Source: Oscillospiraceae bacterium
GTDB lineage: Bacteria > Bacillota > Clostridia > Oscillospirales > Oscillospiraceae
NCBI GenBank assembly: GCA_031270395.1
Contig: JAISXU010000090.1
Location: 1 to 60,665, forward strand
Direction: 5' to 3'
DNA: 60,665 nt
In this document: positions 19,975-29,680 of the stretch, piece after piece
Numbering within the stretch: the first letter of the stretch is position 1
Layout of the letters: the number at the start of each line of letters is the position of its first letter
Position numbers and translations under genes: made by a program
The notes under the pieces: generated by a model
Told to the model about the DNA's origin: nothing
The model's input: only the letters and a program-made list of their open reading frames with translations
Database searches by the model: none

Positions 19975-20005
19975 GATAGAATATCCGCTCTGCGGATATT
20001 CTATC
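19975..20005. repeat. 14-bp perfect stem hairpin gatagaatatccgc-tct-gcggatattctatc
   Basis: Direct reading. Confidence 0.8.
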
Positions 20006-20139
20006 AGAATACGCGGGAAATTACCACCCCGAAAATTTTTACCCATCCCCGCGCCCCTCGCGCCCGCCCTCAATCGCCCAAGACCCATCCGCACCGTGAA
20101 AAATTGCACAATTTTGTTCCGTCTCTGCGGGCTTGCAAG

Positions 20140-20179
20140 CGCAGAAAAATCCCCGCCCTGAGGCGGGGATTTTTCTGCG
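20140..20179. terminator. Bidirectional-looking terminator hairpin
   Basis: 18-bp perfect stem cgcagaaaaatccccgcc-ctga-ggcggggatttttctgcg with A/T tracts inside the stem arms. Confidence 0.6.
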
Positions 20180-20280
20180 GTGGGGATTTTTCCAATACCC
20201 TCATACCCTTTGCGGAGCTCAGCCTCCTCGGTACGGCGTCGTCGGGGAAGCCGTCGCGGCGCGTGGTATGCGCCCGTGAG

Positions 20281-21933
20281 TTATGAGACGAATTTCAAGT
20301 CCTGCAAGCGGACAAAGCTGGTGCCGACCGAATAGTTGACGGAATTCATGTCTATCGCGGTCGTATACGCGTTCGCGAAAGTCATATGTACAGTCCCGAA
20401 GGATATGGCGGCCGCCTCGTACTGCCCCAATAAATCGTACAGCACTTCGCTGAGCTCCGCCTTATCCACCGTGCTCATTGCCAGTGGCGCCCGTTCCAGA
20501 TACTCCATATTCCCGTCGAAGGCGCCGGGTATAGTCAGCATGGGCGAGTACCGCACGCCGTTTAAGAGCTGATCTCCCACTACCCTGTTCGGGGATATGC
20601 CTCCGCCGGCAGAGAAATCCCACTCGGCTTCCAGATCGTAAGACATCTGCCATGCGGTAGCGGGGTCATAGCTGTTAATTTCCACCGTCACGTCAATTTC
20701 ACTCAACATGCTCTGGACAATTTCAGCCGTTTTCAGCGCTTCCGCGGCGCCGTTTGTCATCAATTTTACCGTTTGGCCCGCCAAGCCGGAGCTCTGCGCA
20801 AGCTCCCGCGCACGCTCGACGTTGTATCCGATTTTGTATGTGTCGTCCATATCGCTGAATCTGTCCTCGTAGTCAAAGCAGTGCTCGGGAACAGCCGCGT
20901 GCATTGTTTTACCCTTACCCTGATAAACGACATCGAGCAGAGTCTGCGGATTTATGGCGTGCAGCACCGCTCTGCGGGCGTCGACGTTATGATAGAATTT
21001 TGACTTAGGGCCGAAATTGAACATCACCGAGTCAAAGTTGCTCATATAGCGCTCGTTAATATTATACTGCGGCAGCGTCTTGGCGTAGTCCACGTCGTCG
21101 AGCGCTACAAGCGATATGTCAACCAAATTGGTTTCAAGCGCGTTCACCCGTTGAGAGGGCTCGGCAAGCAACTTGAAGTTAATATATTTCGCGGCCGGCA
21201 GCGCCCCCCAGTAATCCTCGCGCCTCTCCAATATGATACTGCTGTTCGGCACATATTCCGTGACGACATACGGCCCGGTGCCGATAGGCTCGCGGTTGCT
21301 GCGATCCTTGTCATAGGATTCCTCGTCGTAGATAAAAAACTGGGACAATATCTGCCAGTGCGCGACGCTGGGCGCCAGTAAATGCAGATCCAGCGTGTGT
21401 TCGTCTATCGCTTTCGTTTTTTCGGGATCAATCGTCTGCGTTCGGGGCTGCCCTGTCGCACCGGCAAGCTGGAACACTCCGTACGAAAAAACAATATCGG
21501 ACGCCGTAAACGGATTGCCGTTCGAGAATGTCACCCCTTGTCTCAAGTGAACCGTATACTGCGTATCACTGACCTGCTCGACATTCTCCGCCAGCACCAT
21601 AATATTGTCGCCGGCTTCGTTGACGTCCCAGAGAGGTTCCATGACGGCGGTCATTGCCCAGTACGTGCCGGTAGTGGTGTATTCAATGGCAAGCGTACCG
21701 TCGTCGGCCGTGATTGCGACGTTGATGGTATCCTTTGCTGAGACCGGCGCGTCCGGCGTACTCGGGGCGTCCGGCGTATCCTCCCCGCCACCCGACGGCG
21801 TGGCGGGCGGCGCCGAGCCGGTCGGCGACTCACCGCCTCCCGACGGAGTGGGCTCCTGTGAGCCTCCGCAAGCCGCAAGGGACAGTAGTAACACCGCGCA
21901 TAGAAGCATCGCCAATAGTCTGATCTTCATCAT
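20281..21933 (-). CDS. ABC transporter substrate-binding lipoprotein, peptide/SBP_bac_5 family
   Basis: Lipobox LSLAACGGS; VSDTQYTVHLRQGVTFSNGNPFTASDIVFSYG. Confidence 0.9.
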   Translation of the reverse strand: MMKIRLLAMLLCAVLLLSLAACGGSQEPTPSGGGESPTGSAPPATPSGGGEDTPDAPSTPDAPVSAKDTINVAITADDGTLAIEYTTTGTYWAMTAVMEPLWDVNEAGDNIMVLAENVEQVSDTQYTVHLRQGVTFSNGNPFTASDIVFSYGVFQLAGATGQPRTQTIDPEKTKAIDEHTLDLHLLAPSVAHWQILSQFFIYDEESYDKDRSNREPIGTGPYVVTEYVPNSSIILERREDYWGALPAAKYINFKLLAEPSQRVNALETNLVDISLVALDDVDYAKTLPQYNINERYMSNFDSVMFNFGPKSKFYHNVDARRAVLHAINPQTLLDVVYQGKGKTMHAAVPEHCFDYEDRFSDMDDTYKIGYNVERARELAQSSGLAGQTVKLMTNGAAEALKTAEIVQSMLSEIDVTVEINSYDPATAWQMSYDLEAEWDFSAGGGISPNRVVGDQLLNGVRYSPMLTIPGAFDGNMEYLERAPLAMSTVDKAELSEVLYDLLGQYEAAAISFGTVHMTFANAYTTAIDMNSVNYSVGTSFVRLQDLKFVS

Positions 21934-21950
21934 TTTTTCCCTCCTATAAT

Positions 21951-22940
21951 TTACTTGTAGTAATCTCTGGCGTAGCTGTTGTAAAAATCCTTGATAATAT
22001 CGGCCTTCGCCTTGCCCGCCGGGTCGTCCGGCGCCGCCATGATCATCGCGCTGAAGACAAAACCGCCTCCCGGAGCAAATGTATCGACATACGTATACAG
22101 CGCTTCGCGAAGCACCTCGTCGTCAACGGCGGGCGTGGCAAATATTCCGGTATTATCCCAGCATCCGTTCAGCGTGAGCCGTCCGGTATACTTATCCTTG
22201 ATTGCGGGCAGATCGTTTGAAACTTGGGCCGGATTCCAGCTCTTAACCCCTATATCCAGCCAATCGTCAATGAACCCCTCGCTTCTGCCGCAGTCGTGCC
22301 TGTCTACGCGCGCGCCGTTTTCAAGCGCTATATCCGCGTGTTTTTTATGGAAGGGCTTAATCAGCTTTCGATACATGTCGACCGAGAAGAAGGGCGCGCG
22401 CATTGCGGCGTCGTCGTCCATTATGGAGTATATATCGGGCTTTACGAACATCATCTGCCGCCGCTCCACCTCGCAGTAGAACTCCGACACATATTCAAAA
22501 AGCGCATAGACCTCCTCAGGCTCCTCATACATAGCCAACAAGGCCGCCTCAAACCCCATAAAGCTCACAAGGGTCAGAAAATAGTCGCCTCCGTGACAGG
22601 ACACCGCTTTGTTCTCCCTGTCAAACGTATCGGTCTGCTTTTTGTAATAGCCCTCCCAATCCCTGTGCGACGTATCGGGATTTTTTATGACGTCGCGCCA
22701 TTTTGTTATATCGTCTAAAATGATTTTTCCGGGCGCGGGCATCGCGCCGTTCATTATCTCCTTGCTTCCGACGTACTCGACGCCGTAAACGGTAGTAATC
22801 GGCCCGTCAGGCGCGGAAACGGGAGCTATCATTTCCTCGACAATTCCCTGCATATACGGATCGTAAAACGACGGAATATACTCCGGGATTTTCCCGTCCA
22901 GCACTCTTATATAGTTCTCTTTCGGTGTTAGTCCGCTCAA
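21951..22940 (-). CDS. Uroporphyrinogen decarboxylase (URO-D)/methyltransferase superfamily protein
   Basis: TPKENYIRVLDGKIPEYIPSF and DRHDCGRSEGFIDDWLDIGVKSWNPAQVSND. Confidence 0.8.
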   Translation of the reverse strand: MSGLTPKENYIRVLDGKIPEYIPSFYDPYMQGIVEEMIAPVSAPDGPITTVYGVEYVGSKEIMNGAMPAPGKIILDDITKWRDVIKNPDTSHRDWEGYYKKQTDTFDRENKAVSCHGGDYFLTLVSFMGFEAALLAMYEEPEEVYALFEYVSEFYCEVERRQMMFVKPDIYSIMDDDAAMRAPFFSVDMYRKLIKPFHKKHADIALENGARVDRHDCGRSEGFIDDWLDIGVKSWNPAQVSNDLPAIKDKYTGRLTLNGCWDNTGIFATPAVDDEVLREALYTYVDTFAPGGGFVFSAMIMAAPDDPAGKAKADIIKDFYNSYARDYYK

Positions 22941-23150
22941 ATAAATACACTCCTCTCCCGATTGCCCCGACGCCCTTCAATATAACTATTCCATGCGGAT
23001 AATAACACTATTTCAACAGATTTACAATGTGCGGGTTGCATGAATTTACACTCGTCGGATTTGGCAATATGCACAAAACACGCCGCCAATATCGACCGCG
23101 TGCTTGTAAAACAGACAAAATTCGCCGGCGCCACAAGGGTCAAGGGGGAC

Positions 23151-24653
23151 TCAACCCGCCGGATAATCCTCCGCAAGAAGTGAGTAACAAAAGCGCAGAT
23201 ACGCGAGGGTTCGCTCGTCGCGCAAATCCACATTTAATAGCTGCTGCAGCTTTTCCAAGCGATACGCAAGCGTGTTGCGGTGTATGAACAGCGCTTTTGC
23301 GGTATCACCCATGCGGCCCTGATTTAACAGCAGATGGTACAGAGTTTTGTAATACTGGGCGCCGAGCTCTCTGTCGCTTTCTATGAGCCCGAGCAGCGAC
23401 GGTAATATCCATGACCTCCAATCCGCACACGTTTTGAACGCGTTTATAAGACTCGTGTAGACGCAATCCTCAAAATATCGCGCAATACCGGCGCCCTCCG
23501 CAAGCTCAATCGCGCTCCCCGCCTGTTCGTAGTACGACCGGATATTATCGAGCCCGGTAAATGTGAAGCTCACCCCGCAGCGGTATTCGCCGACGGCGAG
23601 CCGTGATATCGCGCCGGAGATGTCGTCAAGCAGAGTCTGCGCGTGCTCCGGATTTCCGCCCACCACCGCGACTACAGCGTTTTGATAAGTGATCGCGGCG
23701 ACTCTGGGAAACTTCGCTATAATGACGCTCACGGCGCTGCACAGCCAATCAAACACCACGCCGTCGCGTTCGGGGCCAATCGAGGAAATTTTATACAGGA
23801 CAAGCGGCGTGCTCTCATTCCAGTTCAGCTTACGGCAGAGTCTGAGAACGGAATCCTCCGGAGGCAGGCGTCCGTCCAGCAGGTCTACGAGCGGCGAGTA
23901 TATTTTCGTCTGCTCGGCAAGCACCTCCTGCGATTGAGTTAGCAGACGCTCATACAGCTTGGCGACGTAGCGCAAGAGCTGCGGCACGCCCGGACTCAAC
24001 TCCCGTTGCAAATAGTAGCAGTAGAGCTGTCCCCATATCTGCCCCTGCGAACGGCAGTTGGCATAGATTGTGTGATAGTAGGAAAATCCGTATTCCTCCA
24101 AAGCGGGAATGACCGCCAAGTCGGTTTCCTCGGGGTATTGCAGCCAGAAATTATACTTTTTCAGCCGTTCCAGCATACGCATCGGGATAGTGCCGGAGGA
24201 TTTCATCTCATCCCATTCGTCAAACACTTCCTCCCTCGAATAGCAATGTGTGATAGCCAAAATACGCAGATTGCGCTGACCGAAAAACATCGGCGCCGGA
24301 ATCAGCTCATGCGCGACGTCAATAATCGCCTGAAACGGGTTTTCACCGTGAAGCGCGTCGCGGAGCCGCGTACTCCACAGCAAATATCGCTCAAAAATGT
24401 ACAATACTCTGTTGAACACGTCCGCGACGGAGGCGTTCGGGACGCGGATTATATCGTCGCCGTGCGTCAGCCAGACCTCATTCAAGCCGCCGGCAAGCCC
24501 GTCCGCGCTCCCGATACAGACGGTATCGGCAGAAATAGCTTCAGAGCACGGGAATAGACGGGCGCCGCGGAGGACCCTTTCGCCGCCGGTAATCGAACCG
24601 GACGCGCCAAGCTCCCTCAATTCGTCAAGCAAAAGCCACATGCTGAGTCTCAT
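23151..24653 (-). CDS. PucR-type helix-turn-helix transcriptional regulator
   Basis: C-terminal HTH LFIHRNTLAYRLEKLQQLLNVDLRDERTLAYLRFCY; start MRLSMWLLLDEL with AGAGGTGAT SD. Confidence 0.85.
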   Translation of the reverse strand: MRLSMWLLLDELRELGASGSITGGERVLRGARLFPCSEAISADTVCIGSADGLAGGLNEVWLTHGDDIIRVPNASVADVFNRVLYIFERYLLWSTRLRDALHGENPFQAIIDVAHELIPAPMFFGQRNLRILAITHCYSREEVFDEWDEMKSSGTIPMRMLERLKKYNFWLQYPEETDLAVIPALEEYGFSYYHTIYANCRSQGQIWGQLYCYYLQRELSPGVPQLLRYVAKLYERLLTQSQEVLAEQTKIYSPLVDLLDGRLPPEDSVLRLCRKLNWNESTPLVLYKISSIGPERDGVVFDWLCSAVSVIIAKFPRVAAITYQNAVVAVVGGNPEHAQTLLDDISGAISRLAVGEYRCGVSFTFTGLDNIRSYYEQAGSAIELAEGAGIARYFEDCVYTSLINAFKTCADWRSWILPSLLGLIESDRELGAQYYKTLYHLLLNQGRMGDTAKALFIHRNTLAYRLEKLQQLLNVDLRDERTLAYLRFCYSLLAEDYPAG

Positions 24654-24802
24654 GATGCAAGTATCACCTCTCAATTGATCCGCCTTTCCTCCTTTTCGCC
24701 TGTGGCGAAAAGAATTTTTGCGAAGACGAATTAATAATGAATAATGAATCCATAAATGATGAAGGGTATCCGCGCGCAACCCAGCGCAAGCGGTTGCGCG
24801 CG

Positions 24803-24865
24803 GGAGAGGAGGCGTGACGGAGCGGGCGAGGAGTAGTGTGTACACTGCTCCGAGCTTAGCGCAGT
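24803..24865. repeat. Copy A of a GC-rich dispersed mosaic repeat
   Basis: gacggagcgggcgaggag...gctccgagcttagcgcagtcc shared (inverted) with 60544-60642; overlaps the 3' end of rsmA. Confidence 0.65.
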
Positions 24866-25692
24866 CCACGCCGACGAAGCGCGGCGGCGATCGCGGCAAA
24901 GCCCGCTATATCGACTGTCTCGCCCCTGATCGCGGGAGCGTACCCCAGCGACGAGAGCGTGTCCGCCAGCTCCGCCTTGCCAAGACTCCGTCCGAACGCG
25001 GAGTGCAGCGCGTTTACGAGCGTCTTGCGCCGCTGCGCGAATGCCGCCCGCGTGACGCGAAAGAAGAACTCCTCGTCCCCGCTTGCGACGGCGCGCTCGG
25101 AGCGCGCCGTCATGCGCACCACGGACGACCACACCGCGGGGCGCGGGAAAAACGCGCCGGGAGGCACGTCGAACAGTATCTCGCAATCCGCGTAGAACTG
25201 GCATAAGATGGAAAAAGCCCCGCAGTCCGGCGCACCCGGACGCGCGCAGACGCGCGCCGCGACCTCGCGCTGCGTCATGACGGAGACTGTCTCAAAGGCC
25301 TCCGAGCGCAATAGCGCCGTGATAACGGGCGTAGTTATATTGTACGGCAGATTCGCGCACACCACGGGGTGAAGGCCGCTCAGCTTCTCGGCGGCGATAC
25401 GGCGGACGTCCTGCTTCAAAATATCTCCGTGCAATATTTCCACATTTGGGAAATCCGCGAGTCTGCCGGCAAGCCCGGGCAGCAGCCGCCCGTCAAGCTC
25501 TACTGCCACGACGCGCCCGGCGGCGCGGCACAGATGTTCCGTCAGCGCTCCGTCGCCCGGGCCGATCTCCAAAACGCCGAACGAGGCGTCAAGCCGCGCC
25601 TCGCGCGCTATGCGCTCCGCCACCGAGCCGTCTACGAGAAAATTCTGTCCCATCGACTTCGAGTGTCTGAAGCCTCTCTCCGGAGCGCTCAC
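24856..25692 (-). CDS. rsmA: 16S rRNA (adenine(1518)-N6/adenine(1519)-N6)-dimethyltransferase
   Basis: SKSMGQNFLVDGSVAERIAREA, LEIGPGDGALTEHL, VVCANLPYNITTPVI; GTG start at 25692 overlapping the upstream stop. Confidence 0.93.
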   Translation of the reverse strand: MSAPERGFRHSKSMGQNFLVDGSVAERIAREARLDASFGVLEIGPGDGALTEHLCRAAGRVVAVELDGRLLPGLAGRLADFPNVEILHGDILKQDVRRIAAEKLSGLHPVVCANLPYNITTPVITALLRSEAFETVSVMTQREVAARVCARPGAPDCGAFSILCQFYADCEILFDVPPGAFFPRPAVWSSVVRMTARSERAVASGDEEFFFRVTRAAFAQRRKTLVNALHSAFGRSLGKAELADTLSSLGYAPAIRGETVDIAGFAAIAAALRRRGLR

Positions 25693-26672
25693 CGCGTCTC
25701 GTCCGCGTCTCGGCGGGCCTCCGTATCGCGTACGGACAGGCCTGCGGTATCGGCTATGATGTACCGCGGGCGGCGCTTGGCCTCCAGATACGCCCGCCCG
25801 GCGTACTCGCCGACGACGCCGAGCGCGAGCGTTACAATCCCGCCCGCGCCCCAGACAGAGGCGGCTACGAGTCTCCACCGGCGCGCATCGCCCCCCGCGA
25901 GCGCGATAACGAGCAGCACGAGCGCGGCCGCCAGCATGACGAGTCCCGCGCCCATCACGAGACGCACGGGCGCGAGCGACAGCGAGAGCACGCCGTCGGA
26001 CGCCAGCTTCAGCATCTTTTTCAGCGTGTACTTGCTCTCCCCAGCCGAGCGCTCCGCGCGCGCGTACTCGACCGTCGCCGTTTTGAAGCCGAGCATAGGC
26101 GCGATGCCGCGCAGAAAAAGATCGCTCTCCCCGTATTGCGCGAGGGCGTCGAGCGCGCGCGCGCTCATAAGGCGGTAGTCGGCGTGATTGAACACCACCT
26201 CGCAGCCCAGCGCGCGCAGCAGCCTGTAGTAGCTCACGGCGGTAAAGCGTTTGAGGAAGGCGTCGCTGTCGCGGCGCGAACGCGCGCCATAGACGATATC
26301 GCACCCGCCGAGGAAGGCGTCCACCATAGCGTCCATCGCGTCGACGTCGTCCTGGAGATCGGCGTCGAGGGAGATGGTCATATCGGCCGCTCCGCGCGCC
26401 GCCATGAGCCCCGCCAGCAGCGCTGTCTGGTGTCCGCGGTTGCGGCTGAGCGCTATGCCGGTAAATATCGGTGATTGCTCACACAGCGAGCATATCAGCG
26501 CCCACGTGCCGTCGCGCGAGCCGTCGTCGACAAACAGCGCGCGGCTGTCCTCCGACACCTTCCCGGCGCGCATGAGCGCCCGCAGCTTATCCGCAATGAC
26601 CCCGGACGTCCCCGGGAGCGCTTCCGCCTCGTTATAGCACGGAACTACGACGTAGAGTGTATTACCCGTCAT
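25689..26672 (-). CDS. Family 2 glycosyltransferase, dolichol-phosphate-mannose-synthase/GtrB type
   Basis: LYVVVPCYNEAEALP, DDGSRDGTW, DADLQDD; two C-terminal TM helices. Confidence 0.9.
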   Translation of the reverse strand: MTGNTLYVVVPCYNEAEALPGTSGVIADKLRALMRAGKVSEDSRALFVDDGSRDGTWALICSLCEQSPIFTGIALSRNRGHQTALLAGLMAARGAADMTISLDADLQDDVDAMDAMVDAFLGGCDIVYGARSRRDSDAFLKRFTAVSYYRLLRALGCEVVFNHADYRLMSARALDALAQYGESDLFLRGIAPMLGFKTATVEYARAERSAGESKYTLKKMLKLASDGVLSLSLAPVRLVMGAGLVMLAAALVLLVIALAGGDARRWRLVAASVWGAGGIVTLALGVVGEYAGRAYLEAKRRPRYIIADTAGLSVRDTEARRDADETR

Positions 26673-26791
26673 AAGCGCGCGACCTCACCATTCCCGCATC
26701 AAAATATATACCCGGATTATACACAATACCCCTCTCGCGCGCAACCGAATAATTTCTACTGTAAATTTCGTCCGCGACTCAATTTTATATA

Positions 26792-26820
26792 TTGACTAAA
26801 TACCAAAGATGTTGTAGAAT
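26792..26820 (+). promoter_or_regulatory. Sigma-A-like promoter TTGACT-N17-TAGAAT
   Basis: Spacing 17, upstream of 26925 CDS. Confidence 0.55.
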
Positions 26821-26924
26821 CTCGTCAGGCGCATGATAGCGACTATCCGTTCCGGCGGCGGAGTCAGGGCCTGATATACTGCGTGACGACATAAATTCAA
26901 GGCCGGAGAAATGGTGGTATTTAT

Positions 26925-27572
26925 ATGGCTATCGTACCAGACGTCAAGTGCAAGAAATGTGACCGGCGTTTTTCCGGCATACGAAGCCGATGCCCCTACT
27001 GCGGGGCGAGACGCGGGTCGCCCGGTAAGCACGCCGGCGGCGACGACTCCTTCAAGGGCAAGGCCACAATAGGAATCCTCATACTGTCCGCACTGATCAT
27101 TGCCGTCGGCGCCCTGCTGTTTACAAGCCTGGCTGACCGCGGCGACGACCCGCCGTCCGACCCGAGCGGCGCCGTGACCGACGATCCCGGCGGCTCTCCG
27201 GACATTCCGGACGACAGCGATGTGAACACGCAGCCCGGAACACAGCCTACGCTCACCCCGACGCCCACCCCCAGCCCCTCGCCCTCCCCGACTCCGCAGC
27301 CCGTCGAGTCGGTGCAGATGACGTATGCGGGAACCGCTATCTCGGAGGAGTTTTCCGTCTGGACAGGCGAGGAGGTTGCTCTAAAGGCGAGGACAGTCCC
27401 GGCGGAAACGGAGTATACTCCCGTCTGGGAGAGCAGTGATGAAGAAGTGTTTATGGTCAACCAGGACGGAACCGTGACCGGTATAGGCCGGGGTACGGCA
27501 AAGCTGACCGTGACGGTCGGCGGCGCGACGGCCGAGTGCATAGTACGCGGGAAGGGTCCGAGACCATCCTGA
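26925..27572 (+). CDS. Zinc-ribbon, single-TM protein with Pro/Thr/Ser linker and a bacterial Ig-like (Big_2) domain
   Basis: CKKCDRRFSGIRSRCPYCG; TM; PTLTPTPTPSPSPSPTPQP; WESSDEEVFMVNQDGTVTGIGRGTAKLTVTVGG. Confidence 0.8.
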   Translation: MAIVPDVKCKKCDRRFSGIRSRCPYCGARRGSPGKHAGGDDSFKGKATIGILILSALIIAVGALLFTSLADRGDDPPSDPSGAVTDDPGGSPDIPDDSDVNTQPGTQPTLTPTPTPSPSPSPTPQPVESVQMTYAGTAISEEFSVWTGEEVALKARTVPAETEYTPVWESSDEEVFMVNQDGTVTGIGRGTAKLTVTVGGATAECIVRGKGPRPS

Positions 27573-27624
27573 CGTCCGCCGCGGGCCCGGCTCGCGGCGG
27601 CGGCGGCGCGGCTCGGACCCGCCG

Positions 27625-29664
27625 TCAGAACCTCCCGATGTCGCGCGCCGCCTGATACGCCGCCTGCGTGGCCGCCTGGATGTTCTTTGGGACAAGGCAG
27701 TCGCCCACCTGATAAAATTCCGGCGCGCACCGCGACAGCGCGGCGGCCTCGTCCGTAAGCGGCGATTGCCCCACGGCGCAAACGACGCTGCCCGCCTCAA
27801 TTTCACACACGCCATCCGGCCCTTCCACCCGCAGCGACCGCTGCAGGACGGCAAGGGCCTTTGTGCTTGTCAGTATCCTCATGTTATCCAGCTTTTTTAT
27901 CTCCTGCGCCAGAGCTATGCCGTGCACGATATTGGCGTCCGCGTCGAGCGCCTCGGGGCGGCTTATGCGCTCCGACGTCGCAAGCTCGCCGCCGGAGGCG
28001 AGCGTCGTGGGCGCCATCTCCACTACGGTGACGTTTCTGCCGTGCTGCGCGAGATATATCCCGAGCTCAAGGCCCACGAGTCCGCCGCCGATTATGCAGA
28101 CCTCGCGCCCCGCCTTTGACAGATCGGTGTAGACGTCCTCTGCCATCACCGCCCTGCCTATTCCCGGCAGCTTAGGCAGGATCGGTCGCGCGCCCAGAGC
28201 CGCGATTATCGCGTCCGGGGCTATGCCCTGGGCGACCTTTGGCGTCACTGTCACGCCGAGCTGCACGCGGATCGGCGTCCGGGATATGAGAAGCGCCTGC
28301 CGCTCGAGGTATTTCATCAGCTTTTTCTTAAAGGGTACGCCGGCCTCACATAACAGGGTCCCGCCCAGAGCGCTCCCCTTCTCGCACAGTATAACCTCGT
28401 GCCCCATGCGGACGGCCGTCAGCGCGGCCTGCATACCCGCCACTCCGCCCCCGGCCACCAGAACCTTTTTGCGCTTGCGGACGGGCGGCGCGTACAGCGC
28501 GTCCCGCTCCCTCCCTATGACGGGATTGACGGCGCAGTAGAATATGCCGCTCGACGTGCTCGCCGAAAAGCAGGTGAGACAGCGCAGACACTGGTTGACT
28601 TCATCCTCACGCCCGCAGCGCGCCTTCGCCGGCAGGTCGGGATCCGCGAGGGTCTGGCGCCCGAGCTGCACGACGTCGGCCTGTCCCGAACGCAGTATTT
28701 CCTCCATGTGCGCCGGCTCGGTCAGCGCGCCGACCGTCGCCACCGGCGTTTTTACCTTCTTTTTTACGGCGGCGGCGTACTTCACGTTTACGCCGTCTGG
28801 CAAAAACATCGTGGGATGCGTTATCATCGACGCGGCGTCGTTCTCGTGGTGTCCCGCGGAGACGTGTATCAAATCGACAAGTCCGTCGAGCGCCTTTGCT
28901 ATCCTCACGCCCTCCTCTATACCGTAGCCGTCCGGTATGTGCTCCGCTCCGGATATGCGCATCTCAATGGGTACGGAGGCGCCCACCGCGTCGCGCACGG
29001 CCTTGACTACGGCCAGCGGGAACCGCATCCGGTTCTTCAGCGTGCCGCCCCACCCGTCTTTCCTGTGGTTGGCGGCGCGCGACATGAACTGCGCGAGCAG
29101 CCAGCCGTGCCCTCCGTGTAATGTTATCATCCCGGCGCCGCACTTTCTGGCAAACGCGGCGGCCTCGGCGTAACAGCCTATGAGCCTTTCTATCCACGCC
29201 TCGTCCATAGCGCGCACCGGCACGCCGCCGCGCTCCCCGTCGCTGACGCCGAATATGAAGCCCTCGCCGTCCGCGCCGTCCGCGTCCCGCGTGTAACGTC
29301 CGTTGCGCTCGTACAGGACGCCGCCGTTTCCGCCCGCGTGGTTCAACTCGACCGCCGACACGGCGCCGTGCCGCGTGATGGCGTTCAGCGTCTTTGTCAG
29401 GCTGACGCGCCCTTTCACGTCGTCGCCACGGAGCTGAAACGGATGCGAGTGCCCCGCCAGAGAATCGACCATAAAATCGCCCAGACAGACCGAGGCAAAG
29501 CCGCCGAGCGCCTTTACCTCGTAAAACGCCGTCGCGTCGTCGTTGAGAAAATTCTCCCCGGTCAGCCTGTACGTATCCTGCGGCGACGAGAATATCCTGT
29601 TGCGAAACGTCGTCCCGCCCAGACGTATCGGCTTAAATAGCTCCGGGAATCTATACTCCGCCAT
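27625..29664 (-). CDS. NADH:flavin oxidoreductase / 2,4-dienoyl-CoA reductase-type FMN-FeS-FAD protein
   Basis: OYE-like N-terminal barrel, NQCLRCLTCF..YCAVNP FeS ligands, VLVAGGGVAGMQAALTA and VCIIGGGLVGLELG dinucleotide folds. Confidence 0.9.
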   Translation of the reverse strand: MAEYRFPELFKPIRLGGTTFRNRIFSSPQDTYRLTGENFLNDDATAFYEVKALGGFASVCLGDFMVDSLAGHSHPFQLRGDDVKGRVSLTKTLNAITRHGAVSAVELNHAGGNGGVLYERNGRYTRDADGADGEGFIFGVSDGERGGVPVRAMDEAWIERLIGCYAEAAAFARKCGAGMITLHGGHGWLLAQFMSRAANHRKDGWGGTLKNRMRFPLAVVKAVRDAVGASVPIEMRISGAEHIPDGYGIEEGVRIAKALDGLVDLIHVSAGHHENDAASMITHPTMFLPDGVNVKYAAAVKKKVKTPVATVGALTEPAHMEEILRSGQADVVQLGRQTLADPDLPAKARCGREDEVNQCLRCLTCFSASTSSGIFYCAVNPVIGRERDALYAPPVRKRKKVLVAGGGVAGMQAALTAVRMGHEVILCEKGSALGGTLLCEAGVPFKKKLMKYLERQALLISRTPIRVQLGVTVTPKVAQGIAPDAIIAALGARPILPKLPGIGRAVMAEDVYTDLSKAGREVCIIGGGLVGLELGIYLAQHGRNVTVVEMAPTTLASGGELATSERISRPEALDADANIVHGIALAQEIKKLDNMRILTSTKALAVLQRSLRVEGPDGVCEIEAGSVVCAVGQSPLTDEAAALSRCAPEFYQVGDCLVPKNIQAATQAAYQAARDIGRF

Positions 29665-29680
29665 ATTATGACTCCGCCTT

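Noticed and set aside
24654-24899. N-terminal extension of the PucR regulator ORF
   Set aside because: Runs through an intergenic repeat and the rsmA 3' end; a good SD precedes ATG at 24653.
25693-26304. N-terminal extension of the rsmA ORF
   Set aside because: Arg-rich and out of frame over the glycosyltransferase gene; GTG at 25692 gives the canonical RsmA N terminus.
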